Source: Microvirga sesbaniae
GTDB taxonomy: Bacteria > Pseudomonadota > Alphaproteobacteria > Rhizobiales > Beijerinckiaceae
DNA length: 64,000 nt
Direction of reading: 5' to 3'
Assembly: GCF_025460805.1 (NCBI RefSeq)
Contig: NZ_JAMXFJ010000014.1
Location: 1-64,000, forward strand
Part shown: piece by piece, positions 8,662 through 17,063 of the stretch
How positions within the stretch are numbered: position 1 is the first letter of the stretch
Layout: each line of letters begins with the position of its first letter
Made by a program: the position numbers and the translations under genes
The notes under the pieces: model-generated
Database searches by the model: none
Seen by the model: only the letters and a program-made list of their open reading frames with translations
Told to the model about the DNA's origin: nothing

Positions 8662-9051
8662 ATGCTCCACGCCATCGCGTTCTTCTGTCCCCCTCTTGCC
8701 CTCGTTCTTGCCCACAAATGGGGACCCGCCCTCGGCAACGCCCTCCTTTACGGCGTCTCATGGCTGCTCGTACTTCCGATCATCAGTATGTTCTCCGGCC
8801 TGGTCGACTCCCTGGCCGGGATGCTGTTCGTATCGGTTGCGCTCATCATGTTCCTCCCGTTTGTGCTGTTGATCGGCCTCCTCTTCATGGGAGGATTCCT
8901 CGCAACAGTCGGCGTGGTGGGCCTTGTAGCCTTCGTCTGCTGGCTCGCATCGATCCTCCACGCCTGGAAGGTCCTGTCCCGGATTAGCCGGGAGCGTCAT
9001 GAACGTGAACTGATCGAAACGATCAGATCGCTCAAGGCAGGAGGGATTTGA
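8662..9051 (+). CDS. Small membrane protein with several transmembrane segments
   Basis: Of 129 residues, about the first 100 are hydrophobic, with roughly four membrane segments (for example FLPFVLLIGLLFMGGFLATV). The C-terminus is charged (SRISRERHERELIETIRS) and probably cytoplasmic. It ends one base before the next ATG, and its last codons carry the AGGAGGG site of the downstream exported protein, so the two are translationally linked. The function is unknown. Confidence 0.6.
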   Translation: MLHAIAFFCPPLALVLAHKWGPALGNALLYGVSWLLVLPIISMFSGLVDSLAGMLFVSVALIMFLPFVLLIGLLFMGGFLATVGVVGLVAFVCWLASILHAWKVLSRISRERHERELIETIRSLKAGGI

Positions 9052-9052
9052 A

Positions 9053-10156
9053 ATGAAGTGTCCTTCCATGAACCTAAAGCTCGCCTTTGCAGCTGCCATA
9101 ACATTCATGGGCTGCTCCGTCCCGGCCTACGCCCAGAATGCGGAGGACGTCATGCATCCTCTCGATCTGAGCGAACCCGGGATCTATTCCAATCCGGCTG
9201 TCGAGATGTGGAAGGACTTGCTCGACAAGGCCAATGCCGAGCGAAAGGGTAATCCCGCCACTTCCGGGCTGGTCCCAGGATACGTTTTCGCCAAGGAGTT
9301 CAAGGACGGTGATACAACGGTCCTGGCTTCCGTCTATCGCGCTTGGGACATGGTCTGCGATAACGGGCCGAACTCTTCGACCTCCGCTGTGGACTGGGGC
9401 ACCTGCCCAGTCAGGGTTAAAATCACTCATGGAGGCGGGTCACGGATTGTCGAGGACACTGTTTGCACAACCATCACCGCCCTCGTCGACGCCTCAAATG
9501 GTCTTAACGACAAAAACTATGCGGCATTCATCCCGAAGGTTGGGATCCAGTTCAATGTAGCCTCCAAGGGCAGGTATGCAAAGGAATGCACCAAGCTCGT
9601 TCGCCTTGATAAGGCTGGACCTGCTGCTGTGAAGCCCGACAAGGTTGCTGAGGCATCGCCTCCGCCCTCAGGAGCCGTCACCGCGGTTTACTCGGATACT
9701 CAAGGAAGAACCTGCAAGCAGATAGCGAGCGAGTCCGAGTTCAGCCATTGGAGCTGCTCGGCGCCCGGTGGACGGAGGGCTCAATTCATGGACACCGGTC
9801 TTATTGCAGCCGTTCGCTTTGGCGACAGCACCAACACCGAACTCGAGCCTGGATTCCAAGTCTCTGGCGATATGATTGGCAAAAAGATTGAATGGCGCGT
9901 TCGGGATGGCAAGCCCTTCGCAGGGATTCTCCGGCACTTTACCCGTGATGCTGACGACAACCCAAGCCAGGTTCTGGTCGTGACCAAGGTCAACGGCAGG
10001 GAGGCTTGCCACATCGGCTATATCAATGCCCGCTCGAAGAATGCCAATCAACAGGCGGCCGAGATTGCCGATAACACGGCTCACACCTTCAAGTGCGGTA
10101 CAGATCGCCCTGTCAGGATAGGCAATCCTCAGATCCGCCTGGAATCCGGCGAATAA
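9053..10156 (+). CDS. Exported hypothetical protein
   Basis: A signal peptide covers about the first 27 residues and ends AYA-Q, giving signal peptidase I cleavage; a cysteine in FMGCS within it could instead suggest a lipobox. An AGGAGGG lies 7 bases before the ATG. The mature part has several paired cysteines and a C-terminal half (about residues 215-340) resembling repeated beta-rich ligand-binding folds, with REACHIGYINARSKN near the end. No known family is recognised. It is probably co-expressed with the membrane protein just upstream. Confidence 0.6.
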   Translation: MKCPSMNLKLAFAAAITFMGCSVPAYAQNAEDVMHPLDLSEPGIYSNPAVEMWKDLLDKANAERKGNPATSGLVPGYVFAKEFKDGDTTVLASVYRAWDMVCDNGPNSSTSAVDWGTCPVRVKITHGGGSRIVEDTVCTTITALVDASNGLNDKNYAAFIPKVGIQFNVASKGRYAKECTKLVRLDKAGPAAVKPDKVAEASPPPSGAVTAVYSDTQGRTCKQIASESEFSHWSCSAPGGRRAQFMDTGLIAAVRFGDSTNTELEPGFQVSGDMIGKKIEWRVRDGKPFAGILRHFTRDADDNPSQVLVVTKVNGREACHIGYINARSKNANQQAAEIADNTAHTFKCGTDRPVRIGNPQIRLESGE

Positions 10157-10184
10157 CCCGTAGCCCGCGGACAGCATCCATGAA

Positions 10185-10210
10185 ACAAAAATGGGCAGCG
10201 ATGCTGCCCA
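10185..10210 (-). terminator. Rho-independent terminator, reverse strand
   Basis: TGGGCAGC (10192-10199) pairs perfectly with GCTGCCCA (10203-10210) over a three-base loop. Read on the reverse strand it is followed by ATTTTTG. It would stop reverse-strand transcripts coming from the HNH gene region before they enter the 9053 gene. Confidence 0.7.
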
Positions 10211-10217
10211 GATGATC

Positions 10218-10246
10218 TTGCCTATCGTTTAGGCACGAACTATATT
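10218..10246 (+). promoter_or_regulatory. Sigma70-type promoter of the small RNA candidate
   Basis: TTGCCT at 10218-10223 and TATATT at 10241-10246 are separated by exactly 17 bases. The predicted start is near 10253. No open reading frame with a ribosome binding site follows; a stable terminator does. Confidence 0.6.
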
Positions 10247-10252
10247 GTGCAT

Positions 10253-10342
10253 TGCAGCACGGCGATTGGCGTTGCCGTCCTGCTCGCCCTTCTTGGGCGT
10301 TTCCTCCCTAAACTTCGGGCCGCTTTCGAGCGGCCTTTTTTC
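10253..10342 (+). ncRNA. Small RNA candidate, about 90 nt, alpha-r14/MmgR-like layout
   Basis: Downstream of a good promoter the sequence forms three stem-loops. The first pairs GCAG and ACGGC (10254-10263) with GCCGT and CTGC (10274-10283). The second pairs CGCCC (10285-10289) with GGGCG (10295-10299). The terminator pairs GGCCGCT (10318-10324) with AGCGGCC (10329-10335) and runs into TTTTTT. Between the second and third lies an unpaired CCTCCC (10303-10308), complementary to a Shine-Dalgarno sequence. A CCTCCC stretch followed by a GGCCGC-type terminator is how I remember the rhizobial alpha-r14 (MmgR) small RNAs, which repress translation through Hfq. The family assignment is from memory and unverified. 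Confidence 0.6.
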
Positions 10343-10496
10343 TGGGAGCGAGAGTACGGCCCTGTAGACCATAAGCAACTGCGAAAAAGGTCGTAACGGC
10401 CAAGCTATTGCCTTTGTGCAGGCGTCGCCTAACAGATCCACTTCCCCTCATTCAGCGCCAATCCTGTTAGAGACGAACCATGCTACAGTCGACCTA

Positions 10497-11381
10497 TCAC
10501 TGCTGACCGCCAGCGCCGGCAAGGCGCTGGTTCTCTGTGTTGACCAGTTCAGCCAACTTGGACTCGCCACTGTGCCAGCCCTTGTTCCTCTCATTCTCAA
10601 TCAGGTCGTGACATGATCTGCAGATAGGGACAAGCGGGGAAAGGTCCTCCCCGGCAAGAACACGCGGCCTATAATCCCGGTGGTGAACTTCAGTCGCACG
10701 TTGTAGGCAGCAGGCACACTTCCGGCCCGCTTTCGCGAGGACCTTCCTCTTGATGCCTTTCCACAGCGGCGTCTTGAGATATGCATTATAATCAATGGCT
10801 GGTCGTATCCAGCTCACGAACGGCACTAAGAATGCGTTTTCGTCCCGCTCGATAAGAACATCCCTCCACTTCGTTTCGGCCTTAAAGCGGTCAAGCCGTG
10901 GATCTCCAGTACTGGCGACGGAAAAAAGCTTCAACTGATCTTCGGTCGGGATCGGGTCTGGCAGGATTGGACTCAGAATGAATGGGGCAGACGATTTCGG
11001 CTTCACTTCGTTGGTGGCTGGCAGAACCGTTTGCGGAGGTTGAGTAGGCCGATAACGCCTGTTCTCAACGTCATCCCACTTGGCATGCCATTGTAGAACC
11101 GCGGCTTCATGGACACGGTCCCGATCCTCGGCCGTTCTGAAGCAGGGAACCCCATTGACGTTAATGTGCTTGATTCCGAGTTCATGTATCACAGCATTGA
11201 GCGCTCCCTCCCAGATGCTGTCCCGGCGACGGTCGCCCAGGTTGCGCTTTGGTTTTCTCGGACGCGGGCGAGCCTGGACCGCGAATTTCTCGATGACAGA
11301 TTCCGCCGATCGGGCAATCCTAGCCCGGATGTGATCCTCTTCGGGATGCCTGTCGAACATAACTCGCTTGCTAAAGCTCAT
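10497..11381 (-). CDS. HNH endonuclease-domain protein
   Basis: The C-terminal 90 residues hold an HNH nuclease: CACC zinc-ligand pair, the catalytic EVHHRDYRP block, and a second CRSC pair (ICRSCHDLIENE). The N-terminal 200 residues are basic and without a known domain, with a possible DNA-contacting patch RPRPRKPKRN. The ATG at 11381 has GGGGGAG just before it and is preferred to an upstream ATG at 11474 that would add 31 residues of poor quality. Such proteins cut DNA in mobile-element, phage or restriction settings; the target is unknown. It is transcribed alone and probably ends at the reverse terminator near 10190. Confidence 0.8.
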   Translation of the reverse strand: MSFSKRVMFDRHPEEDHIRARIARSAESVIEKFAVQARPRPRKPKRNLGDRRRDSIWEGALNAVIHELGIKHINVNGVPCFRTAEDRDRVHEAAVLQWHAKWDDVENRRYRPTQPPQTVLPATNEVKPKSSAPFILSPILPDPIPTEDQLKLFSVASTGDPRLDRFKAETKWRDVLIERDENAFLVPFVSWIRPAIDYNAYLKTPLWKGIKRKVLAKAGRKCACCLQRATEVHHRDYRPRVLAGEDLSPLVPICRSCHDLIENERNKGWHSGESKLAELVNTENQRLAGAGGQQ

Positions 11382-11500
11382 CGCTCCCCCGAGGCCGGAT
11401 AAGCCATCATGACAACTAGCCCGTTGCTGCGCAACCAGCGGCAAGGTACTAAGCAACCTCCCGGGTCTTTGCACTAGATCGATCTTGAAGTCATAAGAAA

Positions 11501-13096
11501 ATGTTTCGCTCTCTCGCTTTAGCGCTCGTTTCCGTTACACTCTGTTCTATCGTAGACCACGCACTGGCCCAGAGCATTCCGGACGCCGAGGAATGCGCCG
11601 TCCGCTGGCATGTTCCTTTCGGCTCACCACTCCGAGCAACGATTTGTACCGGTAGTCAGGACAAGGGTTTTTGTGAGCGCTCGCGTATCGCCGTCAAGGC
11701 GATGGACCAGATGTATTCAACCTGCATGGCTGTGGTGGAAGCATCCCGGTTTGAAGGCCGCCATCCAGCCCGGACAAGCGCGCTGATCGACCAAGCGGCA
11801 GCTATGATAGCGGGAGGTCAAGGCAAACCTCAGGTTAAACTCACTCGGGTTCCAGACAACTTCATCGGGCTACAGGCTTGCAACGACCCCGACCCGCCGT
11901 CCGCCTGCCTGACAAAATATCGGGCTGTTTTTCAGTCCGATATTGGATCCTTGGCGACCGAGTACCGACGGGTCGAGAAAATCACGCCTCGTCTTGAGGT
12001 TCCCAGAGAACAGGTGGCCGGATATCGACCCTCCCCGGATCGGATGGTCTTCATGAAATTTTCCGCCGGCGCCTCAGTCGAGTTCCTGACCGGGTACGGC
12101 GTTATCACACCGGAAACTCCACGGGATTTTGAAGCATACCTTCTTCGTAATCCTGACGAGCGGCCAAAGTCGATCCGGCTCAACTCGCCAGGAGGAAGCC
12201 TGATCGCTGGATTGCGGCTGGGTGAACTCTTCAGGGAAAACGGTTACTCGACCAGCATTGGAGGAGGTCCGTTCAAGCCTCAGTCTTCCATACCGGCCGT
12301 CGCGGATTTTGGCGGAGACCAAGGTAATCAAGAGGATGTGCCAGAGATATGCATGAGCGCTTGCGCCTATGCGTTTCTCGGAGGCATCTCGCGGGATTTT
12401 GGCGAGAAAACGCGGTATGGGGTCCATCAGTTCTATAACGAGAAGGCCACTTCCGAACCCACGGCAAAAGCCTTTGATGCAACCGACTTGTCATTTCAAC
12501 AAGTCATGACAGGCCTGATCGTCGATTACATCGTCAGAATGGGCGCTGACGCGCGCCTGATAGTCGAAGCCGCCAAGGCTGAATACGATACTATGAGGGT
12601 TCTGTCCCAAAAAGAGGCGCGCGACCTGAAGGTTATCTATGATCCGGAGAGCTTCACCGCGTGGCAGATCCTGCCCAGAGGGCGTGGGGTTATCGCCCGT
12701 TCGATTAGTCAAGATGGCAACCGTATCGCCCAAGTGGCATGCTTTACGTCGAAGCGCGGTACGGAAAGAAAGTTCGTCATTTGGCAGAAGGGAGCCAATG
12801 CCGGCGACTGGCGCGATCTGGCTAAGATGGCAGTCTCATTTCAATTTGCCGGAATGGTAATCCCGACCGAGAGCCTCAATATCACGACAGACGGCAAAAA
12901 CGTATACTTCTCTACGGATTTGCCTCTCGACTACGAGAAAAGAATAAGCAGCCTTAAAGTGGATTTGGAATTTTTCCCAGATATCAACACTGCCCCGATG
13001 GTCACCATCCGAAGCTTCGTCTTTCCGCCGATTCCGCGCGAGGGATTCGCAGCATCAGCGTCAATTGCGCTGCGGAATTGCCTGCCAGCAAGCTAA
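11501..13096 (+). CDS. Exported ClpP-fold (COG3904-type) predicted periplasmic protein
   Basis: A signal peptide (about 23 residues, ending ALA-Q) leads into a 531-residue protein. Around residue 228 the block IRLNSPGGSL has the oxyanion-hole signature of ClpP/crotonase-fold proteases. Around residue 284 ICMSACAYAFLGG has the Ser-Ala arrangement of the nucleophile helix, flanked by two cysteines. The GVHQFYN block about 25 residues later would supply a histidine. Predicted periplasmic proteins of the COG3904 group show this pattern; their activity is not established. The C-terminal 150 residues are beta-rich. It is monocistronic, convergent with 13195-13734. Confidence 0.7.
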   Translation: MFRSLALALVSVTLCSIVDHALAQSIPDAEECAVRWHVPFGSPLRATICTGSQDKGFCERSRIAVKAMDQMYSTCMAVVEASRFEGRHPARTSALIDQAAAMIAGGQGKPQVKLTRVPDNFIGLQACNDPDPPSACLTKYRAVFQSDIGSLATEYRRVEKITPRLEVPREQVAGYRPSPDRMVFMKFSAGASVEFLTGYGVITPETPRDFEAYLLRNPDERPKSIRLNSPGGSLIAGLRLGELFRENGYSTSIGGGPFKPQSSIPAVADFGGDQGNQEDVPEICMSACAYAFLGGISRDFGEKTRYGVHQFYNEKATSEPTAKAFDATDLSFQQVMTGLIVDYIVRMGADARLIVEAAKAEYDTMRVLSQKEARDLKVIYDPESFTAWQILPRGRGVIARSISQDGNRIAQVACFTSKRGTERKFVIWQKGANAGDWRDLAKMAVSFQFAGMVIPTESLNITTDGKNVYFSTDLPLDYEKRISSLKVDLEFFPDINTAPMVTIRSFVFPPIPREGFAASASIALRNCLPAS

Positions 13097-13194
13097 GATT
13101 AGAACCAAGAGGCTGTCATAATTTCCCGTTGGCTCCTCACTCTCAGGCTTGGTGGCAGGCCCTAGAACCCTCCGGGACTGACAGTGATCTGTAC

Positions 13195-13734
13195 CTAAAA
13201 TTTCCCGCAACTCTCGAGCAGGGATTTGCGAAAGTCAGACTTCAAAAGATAAGGCTTTGTGCGCGCCATATGCTTGAAGGTGGAGATTGTCGATTCACAC
13301 TCCTGGGGCGTGTCTGAAGGGAAGTAGCGCATACGGCAGTACTCTGGGCAGCCGGCGATTGAGAGGCCAAGGTTCCCCATAGCGTTCGGGTTTTTGGTTC
13401 TCTCAACAATTGTCTGCCGTCTTCTTATCTCCCGATCCAAGTAGATGATTGCGTCTGTGCACTGAGCCAAATCTCTTGGACCTCCGCACCAGGACTGATA
13501 GCTGGCGAGTTCCTTCGCTTTCTTTTCCTCTTCCGTCAAAGGCGCGGGGTGTTCAACTTTGGGCTTGGCCGGCTTGGAGGGCACCACAATTGGGCTTGGA
13601 AGCACAATGCCCAGATCCTCGATCCGGACGGGGTTGTCGGCGGCAGGAGTCGGGGGCGATGAGACTTCGACAGATTGTCCCGGCTGAACTGAGAGGCCAA
13701 AAGCGAGGAGGGCAGGGAGCAGGATGCGGATCAT
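13195..13734 (-). CDS. Exported hypothetical protein, Pro-rich linker and Cys-containing C-domain
   Basis: The ATG at 13734 gives a clean signal peptide (MIRILLPALLAFGLSVQPG); an upstream ATG at 13770 would add 12 residues in front. A proline-rich linker (about 25-70) is followed by a helical domain with six cysteines (WCGGPRDLAQC, CPEYCRMRYF, ending LLESCGKF), which probably form disulfides in the periplasm. The family is unknown. Confidence 0.6.
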   Translation of the reverse strand: MIRILLPALLAFGLSVQPGQSVEVSSPPTPAADNPVRIEDLGIVLPSPIVVPSKPAKPKVEHPAPLTEEEKKAKELASYQSWCGGPRDLAQCTDAIIYLDREIRRRQTIVERTKNPNAMGNLGLSIAGCPEYCRMRYFPSDTPQECESTISTFKHMARTKPYLLKSDFRKSLLESCGKF

Positions 13735-13973
13735 CCTCCTATGATGGCCCAGCAGAACGGCGTCTGGCAACAGCCACGCACCTATCCACTCCTCGTTGGA
13801 AGCTTATCGGCCCTGGCGAGTAACTTCAGGAGTATCGCACCATAGGCCCGCCGAGGAACACTCTCGGAGCGGAACCGAGGCATTAGGATTAAATTTCATT
13901 CCGCAAGTGACACTCCAGTCCAATCGCGACTCCACTCTTCCAAAATATGTGGAACAATTTCTTCGATTGACTG

Positions 13974-14498
13974 TCACCAAGCTGCCCGAGGGAGCCGTCG
14001 CTTCCAGCGCTCCCCTCGGGGTAAATGGTCTACCGATGCGACTGCTTTCCGTTTTCCCTTTGAGATCGGCAACGGGACCACAACCGCCGATGTCCTTGGC
14101 GCTAGGCTCACCTTGACCAACGGCGTCTCGTGAGCTTCCTCGACTTCGACAGACGAGGCTACCGGCGAAGCTACTGCTTTGCGTCTGCGACTGGGCGCTT
14201 GTGCCTTTACCTCCACCTGCACAGTTTCTTCAACCTGCTGCTCTGATGGCAGCTCAAGCTCTGGCACAGCGGGAGCAATTGGAAGGCTTTCAAGAATTCG
14301 GCGCTCAACGACCGAAGTCTCTGTTTTGCTCGCGGCAGACCGCTCCTGGTTTGCTGGAGGGCGCGCAGGAGGGAACAGCTTTTGTTTCGGCTCCAGAACA
14401 AACCGCTCGAATGTCGAAGGTTTGTGAGCTGAGAGCTTTGAGCGTTTTACTTCGAATGTAAAAGATGGGGATGTTTTCTTCATCTGAGAAACAACCAT
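13974..14498 (-). CDS. Hypothetical basic low-complexity protein
   Basis: From the ATG at 14498 (or 14483, MKKTSPSFTFEVKRSK) the frame encodes about 170 residues. They are rich in Lys/Arg, Pro, Ala and Glu, with a basic end (GERWKRRLPRAAW), and look disordered and nucleic-acid binding. The open frame extends further upstream to 15104, but that part is antisense to the methyltransferase gene and is discarded. The family is unknown. Confidence 0.45.
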   Translation of the reverse strand: MVVSQMKKTSPSFTFEVKRSKLSAHKPSTFERFVLEPKQKLFPPARPPANQERSAASKTETSVVERRILESLPIAPAVPELELPSEQQVEETVQVEVKAQAPSRRRKAVASPVASSVEVEEAHETPLVKVSLAPRTSAVVVPLPISKGKRKAVASVDHLPRGERWKRRLPRAAW

Positions 14499-14666
14499 GT
14501 CCCACGTATCGGCCTGCACCGTAGGGGACAATGGATAAGAGATTCTTTCCAAAACGGATCGGGAACGGACCTGACATCTTGAACACAGGTCTTGGGTAAA
14601 CCCCAAAACTGCATCGGCCAAGCCTGCGGATACATAGCACAGCCCGATGATGAGGCAACATCCACA

Positions 14667-16074
14667 ATGCTCGATCTGTTTGACGCGGCTGGTGATCTCT
14701 CCGCCGCTATTGAAGCTCTCCATGCCGCAACAGCCCTTTACACAGCAGAGCCCGTGGTCGACGTTCTCCTTGACCGGATCGGCTGGCCAGATGCCGACGG
14801 CGGGCTCGTAGATCCCAGCGCCGGCGACGGCATGTTCATGGTCCGCGCTCTGAGCCGCCTTGACCTCGCGCCCGATGATTTCCGGGAGGTCGCCCGGGTT
14901 CAGGGCTGGGAGCTTCATCCCGGTGCCATGCGATCTGCCCGGGAGCGGGTGCAATTCCACCTCATTTGCAATGGCTGGTCGGTCGCTTCCGCCCACAAAG
15001 CCGCCCAGGCCATCGTTCACCATGGGGACTTCCTCACCGGAGGTCCTGTGCCTAGCACCTTCCGTTTCTGTGCAGGCAATCCCCCTTACCTGCGCTACGG
15101 CCATCTGCCTGAGGTGCTAAAGGATCTCTACCGGCCCATCCTACCGGATTTCGCCCGAGGCGACCTCCTGCATGCTTTCCTCGACCGATGCGTCTACAAC
15201 ATGCCGCCCGACGGCATCATCGGTTTCGTCACCAGTGACCGGATCTGGGTGAACGACACGGCTGCCAACCTGCGCAAGCAGCTCGGGAACAAGGTAGGGC
15301 ATCGACCACATCTCCCGGCTCGATCCTCGCTCCAGCTTCTACATGCCGAAGACCCGCCGGAAAGGGACACCTCCCCGTATCCACCCTGTCGAAGTCGTGC
15401 TCATTCCCTCAGCACAGGCCCGAATCCCTCTTGGCAAGCAACCTGTTTCGCCCGATGGCGCCCTGGATCAGCATGATGGGCCGACCCTCGCCGATATCGC
15501 CACTGTCCGCCTCGCGCCATGGCTGGGGCCGCATGGCATCTTCACGATCGACGCCCACCAGGTCGGACGCCTTGCCGATGCCGATCTTCTGCCTGCGGTG
15601 GACAGCGATGACATCGATCCTGCCACCGATGCGTTAAGACTGGCGACCCGCTACGCCATTCGCACTCACAAGGATCGGGAGCCGACGGGTGCTGGAAGGG
15701 ACCATCTGCAGGCAACGATTGCCCGGATGCCCAAGCGAGGCCAAAAGGCACGTTGGTGGATGCCGCCTGAGGCGATCACCCTACCTCTCGATCGTCCGGC
15801 ACTCCTGATCCCCCGCATCGGGCGAAAGATCCGGACCACCCTGCTGGAGCTAGGCATCCTCCCAATCAATCACAACCTCTATGTGGTCTCCGCCGGTCCA
15901 GATCACTCGCTCGAAACCATTCAGGAAGTCCTGCAGAGTGAGGAGACCCAAACGTGGGTCTTGAGAAACGCCCCGCCCCTCGAGAATGGCTATCTCGACA
16001 TCAGGGCAGGGCTGCTGCGCCGGATTCCTGTTCCCGGATCTTTGAGCCCGAAGACGTCAAACGTCCAAGGCTAA
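14667..16074 (+). pseudogene. N6-adenine DNA methyltransferase gene with a one-base frameshift
   Basis: From the ATG at 14667 the protein has SAM motif I DPSAGDG (residues 49-55) and catalytic NPPY (138-141). The frame then leaves the family pattern near 15291-15300. Dropping one base there (in the ggg-c run at 15297-15300) joins LRKQLGNKVG to IDHISRLDPRSSFYMPKTRR, and the second frame runs to the stop at 16074, giving one protein of about 469 residues. It is therefore either a genuine disruption, which would remove the target-recognition half, or a sequencing error. The N-terminus MLDLFDAAG is clamp-motif-like but lacks the leading Q. It heads the 14.7-20.6 kb run. Confidence 0.8.
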
Positions 16075-16092
16075 ACCCCAAAATTTGGATCC
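16073..16092 (+). repeat. 20-base repeat, copy 1 (AAACCCCAAAAT-Y-TGGATCC)
   Basis: The 20 bases at 16073-16092 match 53885-53904 with a single mismatch. Both copies sit 11-19 bases before the ATG of a small gene (16112 and 53916). A shorter relative (AAACCCCAAAA) lies at 39807-39817. This copy contains the near-palindrome CCAAAATTTGG. Confidence 0.55.
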
Positions 16093-16111
16093 AAGGAAAA
16101 GGCACGCGGCC

Positions 16112-16462
16112 ATGACTACTTGCATTTTCACCGACAACCTCAACTGCCGCGGACAATTCCGCCGGCTGCGTTCTGTCCGCGACGCCCTCGACGAGATCCA
16201 TGCATCGTTCGGCACTGTCAAGGAACTGACTGTTCTAGACGGCAGTGATCGCATTCTGGCGTTCATCCCAACCCGCACAACGAGCGGGGAACTCAAGGTC
16301 TGGGACTACCGCACCAGCAAGTTCACCGACCCTAAGATACTCTTGAGGTCTGGCGCGATCTTCGCCTCATCCGTCGCCAGCGACGAAATGCAAGAAGCCT
16401 TCCAGCGCGAGATTCTCGACCGCGAGATCTCCGGCGCTGCGCCGTTGCCGCTGGCTGCCTAA
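16112..16462 (+). CDS. Hypothetical protein
   Basis: The 116-residue protein starts at the ATG at 16112; a TTG at 16085 would lie inside the 20-base repeat and is rejected. Compact alpha/beta composition; no known motif. It lies between the methyltransferase and 16489 in the forward run. Confidence 0.55.
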   Translation: MTTCIFTDNLNCRGQFRRLRSVRDALDEIHASFGTVKELTVLDGSDRILAFIPTRTTSGELKVWDYRTSKFTDPKILLRSGAIFASSVASDEMQEAFQREILDREISGAAPLPLAA

Positions 16463-16488
16463 TCTTTCCCCCATCTCAGGACTATTCC

Positions 16489-17058
16489 ATGAACGCTCTT
16501 GATGAGAAGCGTCGCCTTGCGGCTGACGAAGAATGCAGCACGTTCGATTTTGGCTATGAGGTTAAGGACGCCTCAGGCTGGGAGTGGACGACCCCCGGTA
16601 ACCACTGGGAGAAGCCGATCTTCTTCTTCGGAGATGATCGGGATGCGCCATCGATCCGGGGCACCTTTCACATCACGTTCCACGATAGATCGGACGAGAT
16701 CGCAAAATCTCACGCCAACATCCTCGGCCACGTGATCAGAGGCCGCTCATCCCCTCAACCCGCTATCCTGGCGCCAACAGCCGCACTTCCTGAGACGAAG
16801 ATCGTGAAAATCGTCTACCAGGTTGTCGCCTTGATGCCTGCTGCCGACGCTCATTGGGCGCAGCACTCCAGGGCTGAAAAAGCCCTCCGCGAGATTGATG
16901 AGGGTGATTGGATCGGCTGCGAAATCGTCGGCTCGGTCGAGCACATTCCTGACGACGAGGTCCGTGACGAGCTCCTCGCGATCGGCAACGACGGCACGTT
17001 CTTCGATGACGTCCTCAATGATGACGAGGACGGGTCCGCGTCTTCAGGCCAGGAGTAG
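16489..17058 (+). CDS. Hypothetical acidic protein
   Basis: The 189-residue protein is acidic, especially at its C-terminus (DDVLNDDEDGSASSGQE). The AGGAG for the next gene lies inside its last codons, and the next GTG start is 5 bases after its stop, so the PP-loop gene is translationally coupled to it. The function is unknown. Confidence 0.6.
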   Translation: MNALDEKRRLAADEECSTFDFGYEVKDASGWEWTTPGNHWEKPIFFFGDDRDAPSIRGTFHITFHDRSDEIAKSHANILGHVIRGRSSPQPAILAPTAALPETKIVKIVYQVVALMPAADAHWAQHSRAEKALREIDEGDWIGCEIVGSVEHIPDDEVRDELLAIGNDGTFFDDVLNDDEDGSASSGQE

Positions 17059-17063
17059 ATCCC

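Noticed and set aside
14499..15104. N-terminal extension of the reverse frame 13974-15104
   Set aside because: This part is antisense to the methyltransferase gene and has no motif; the real gene more likely starts at 14498.
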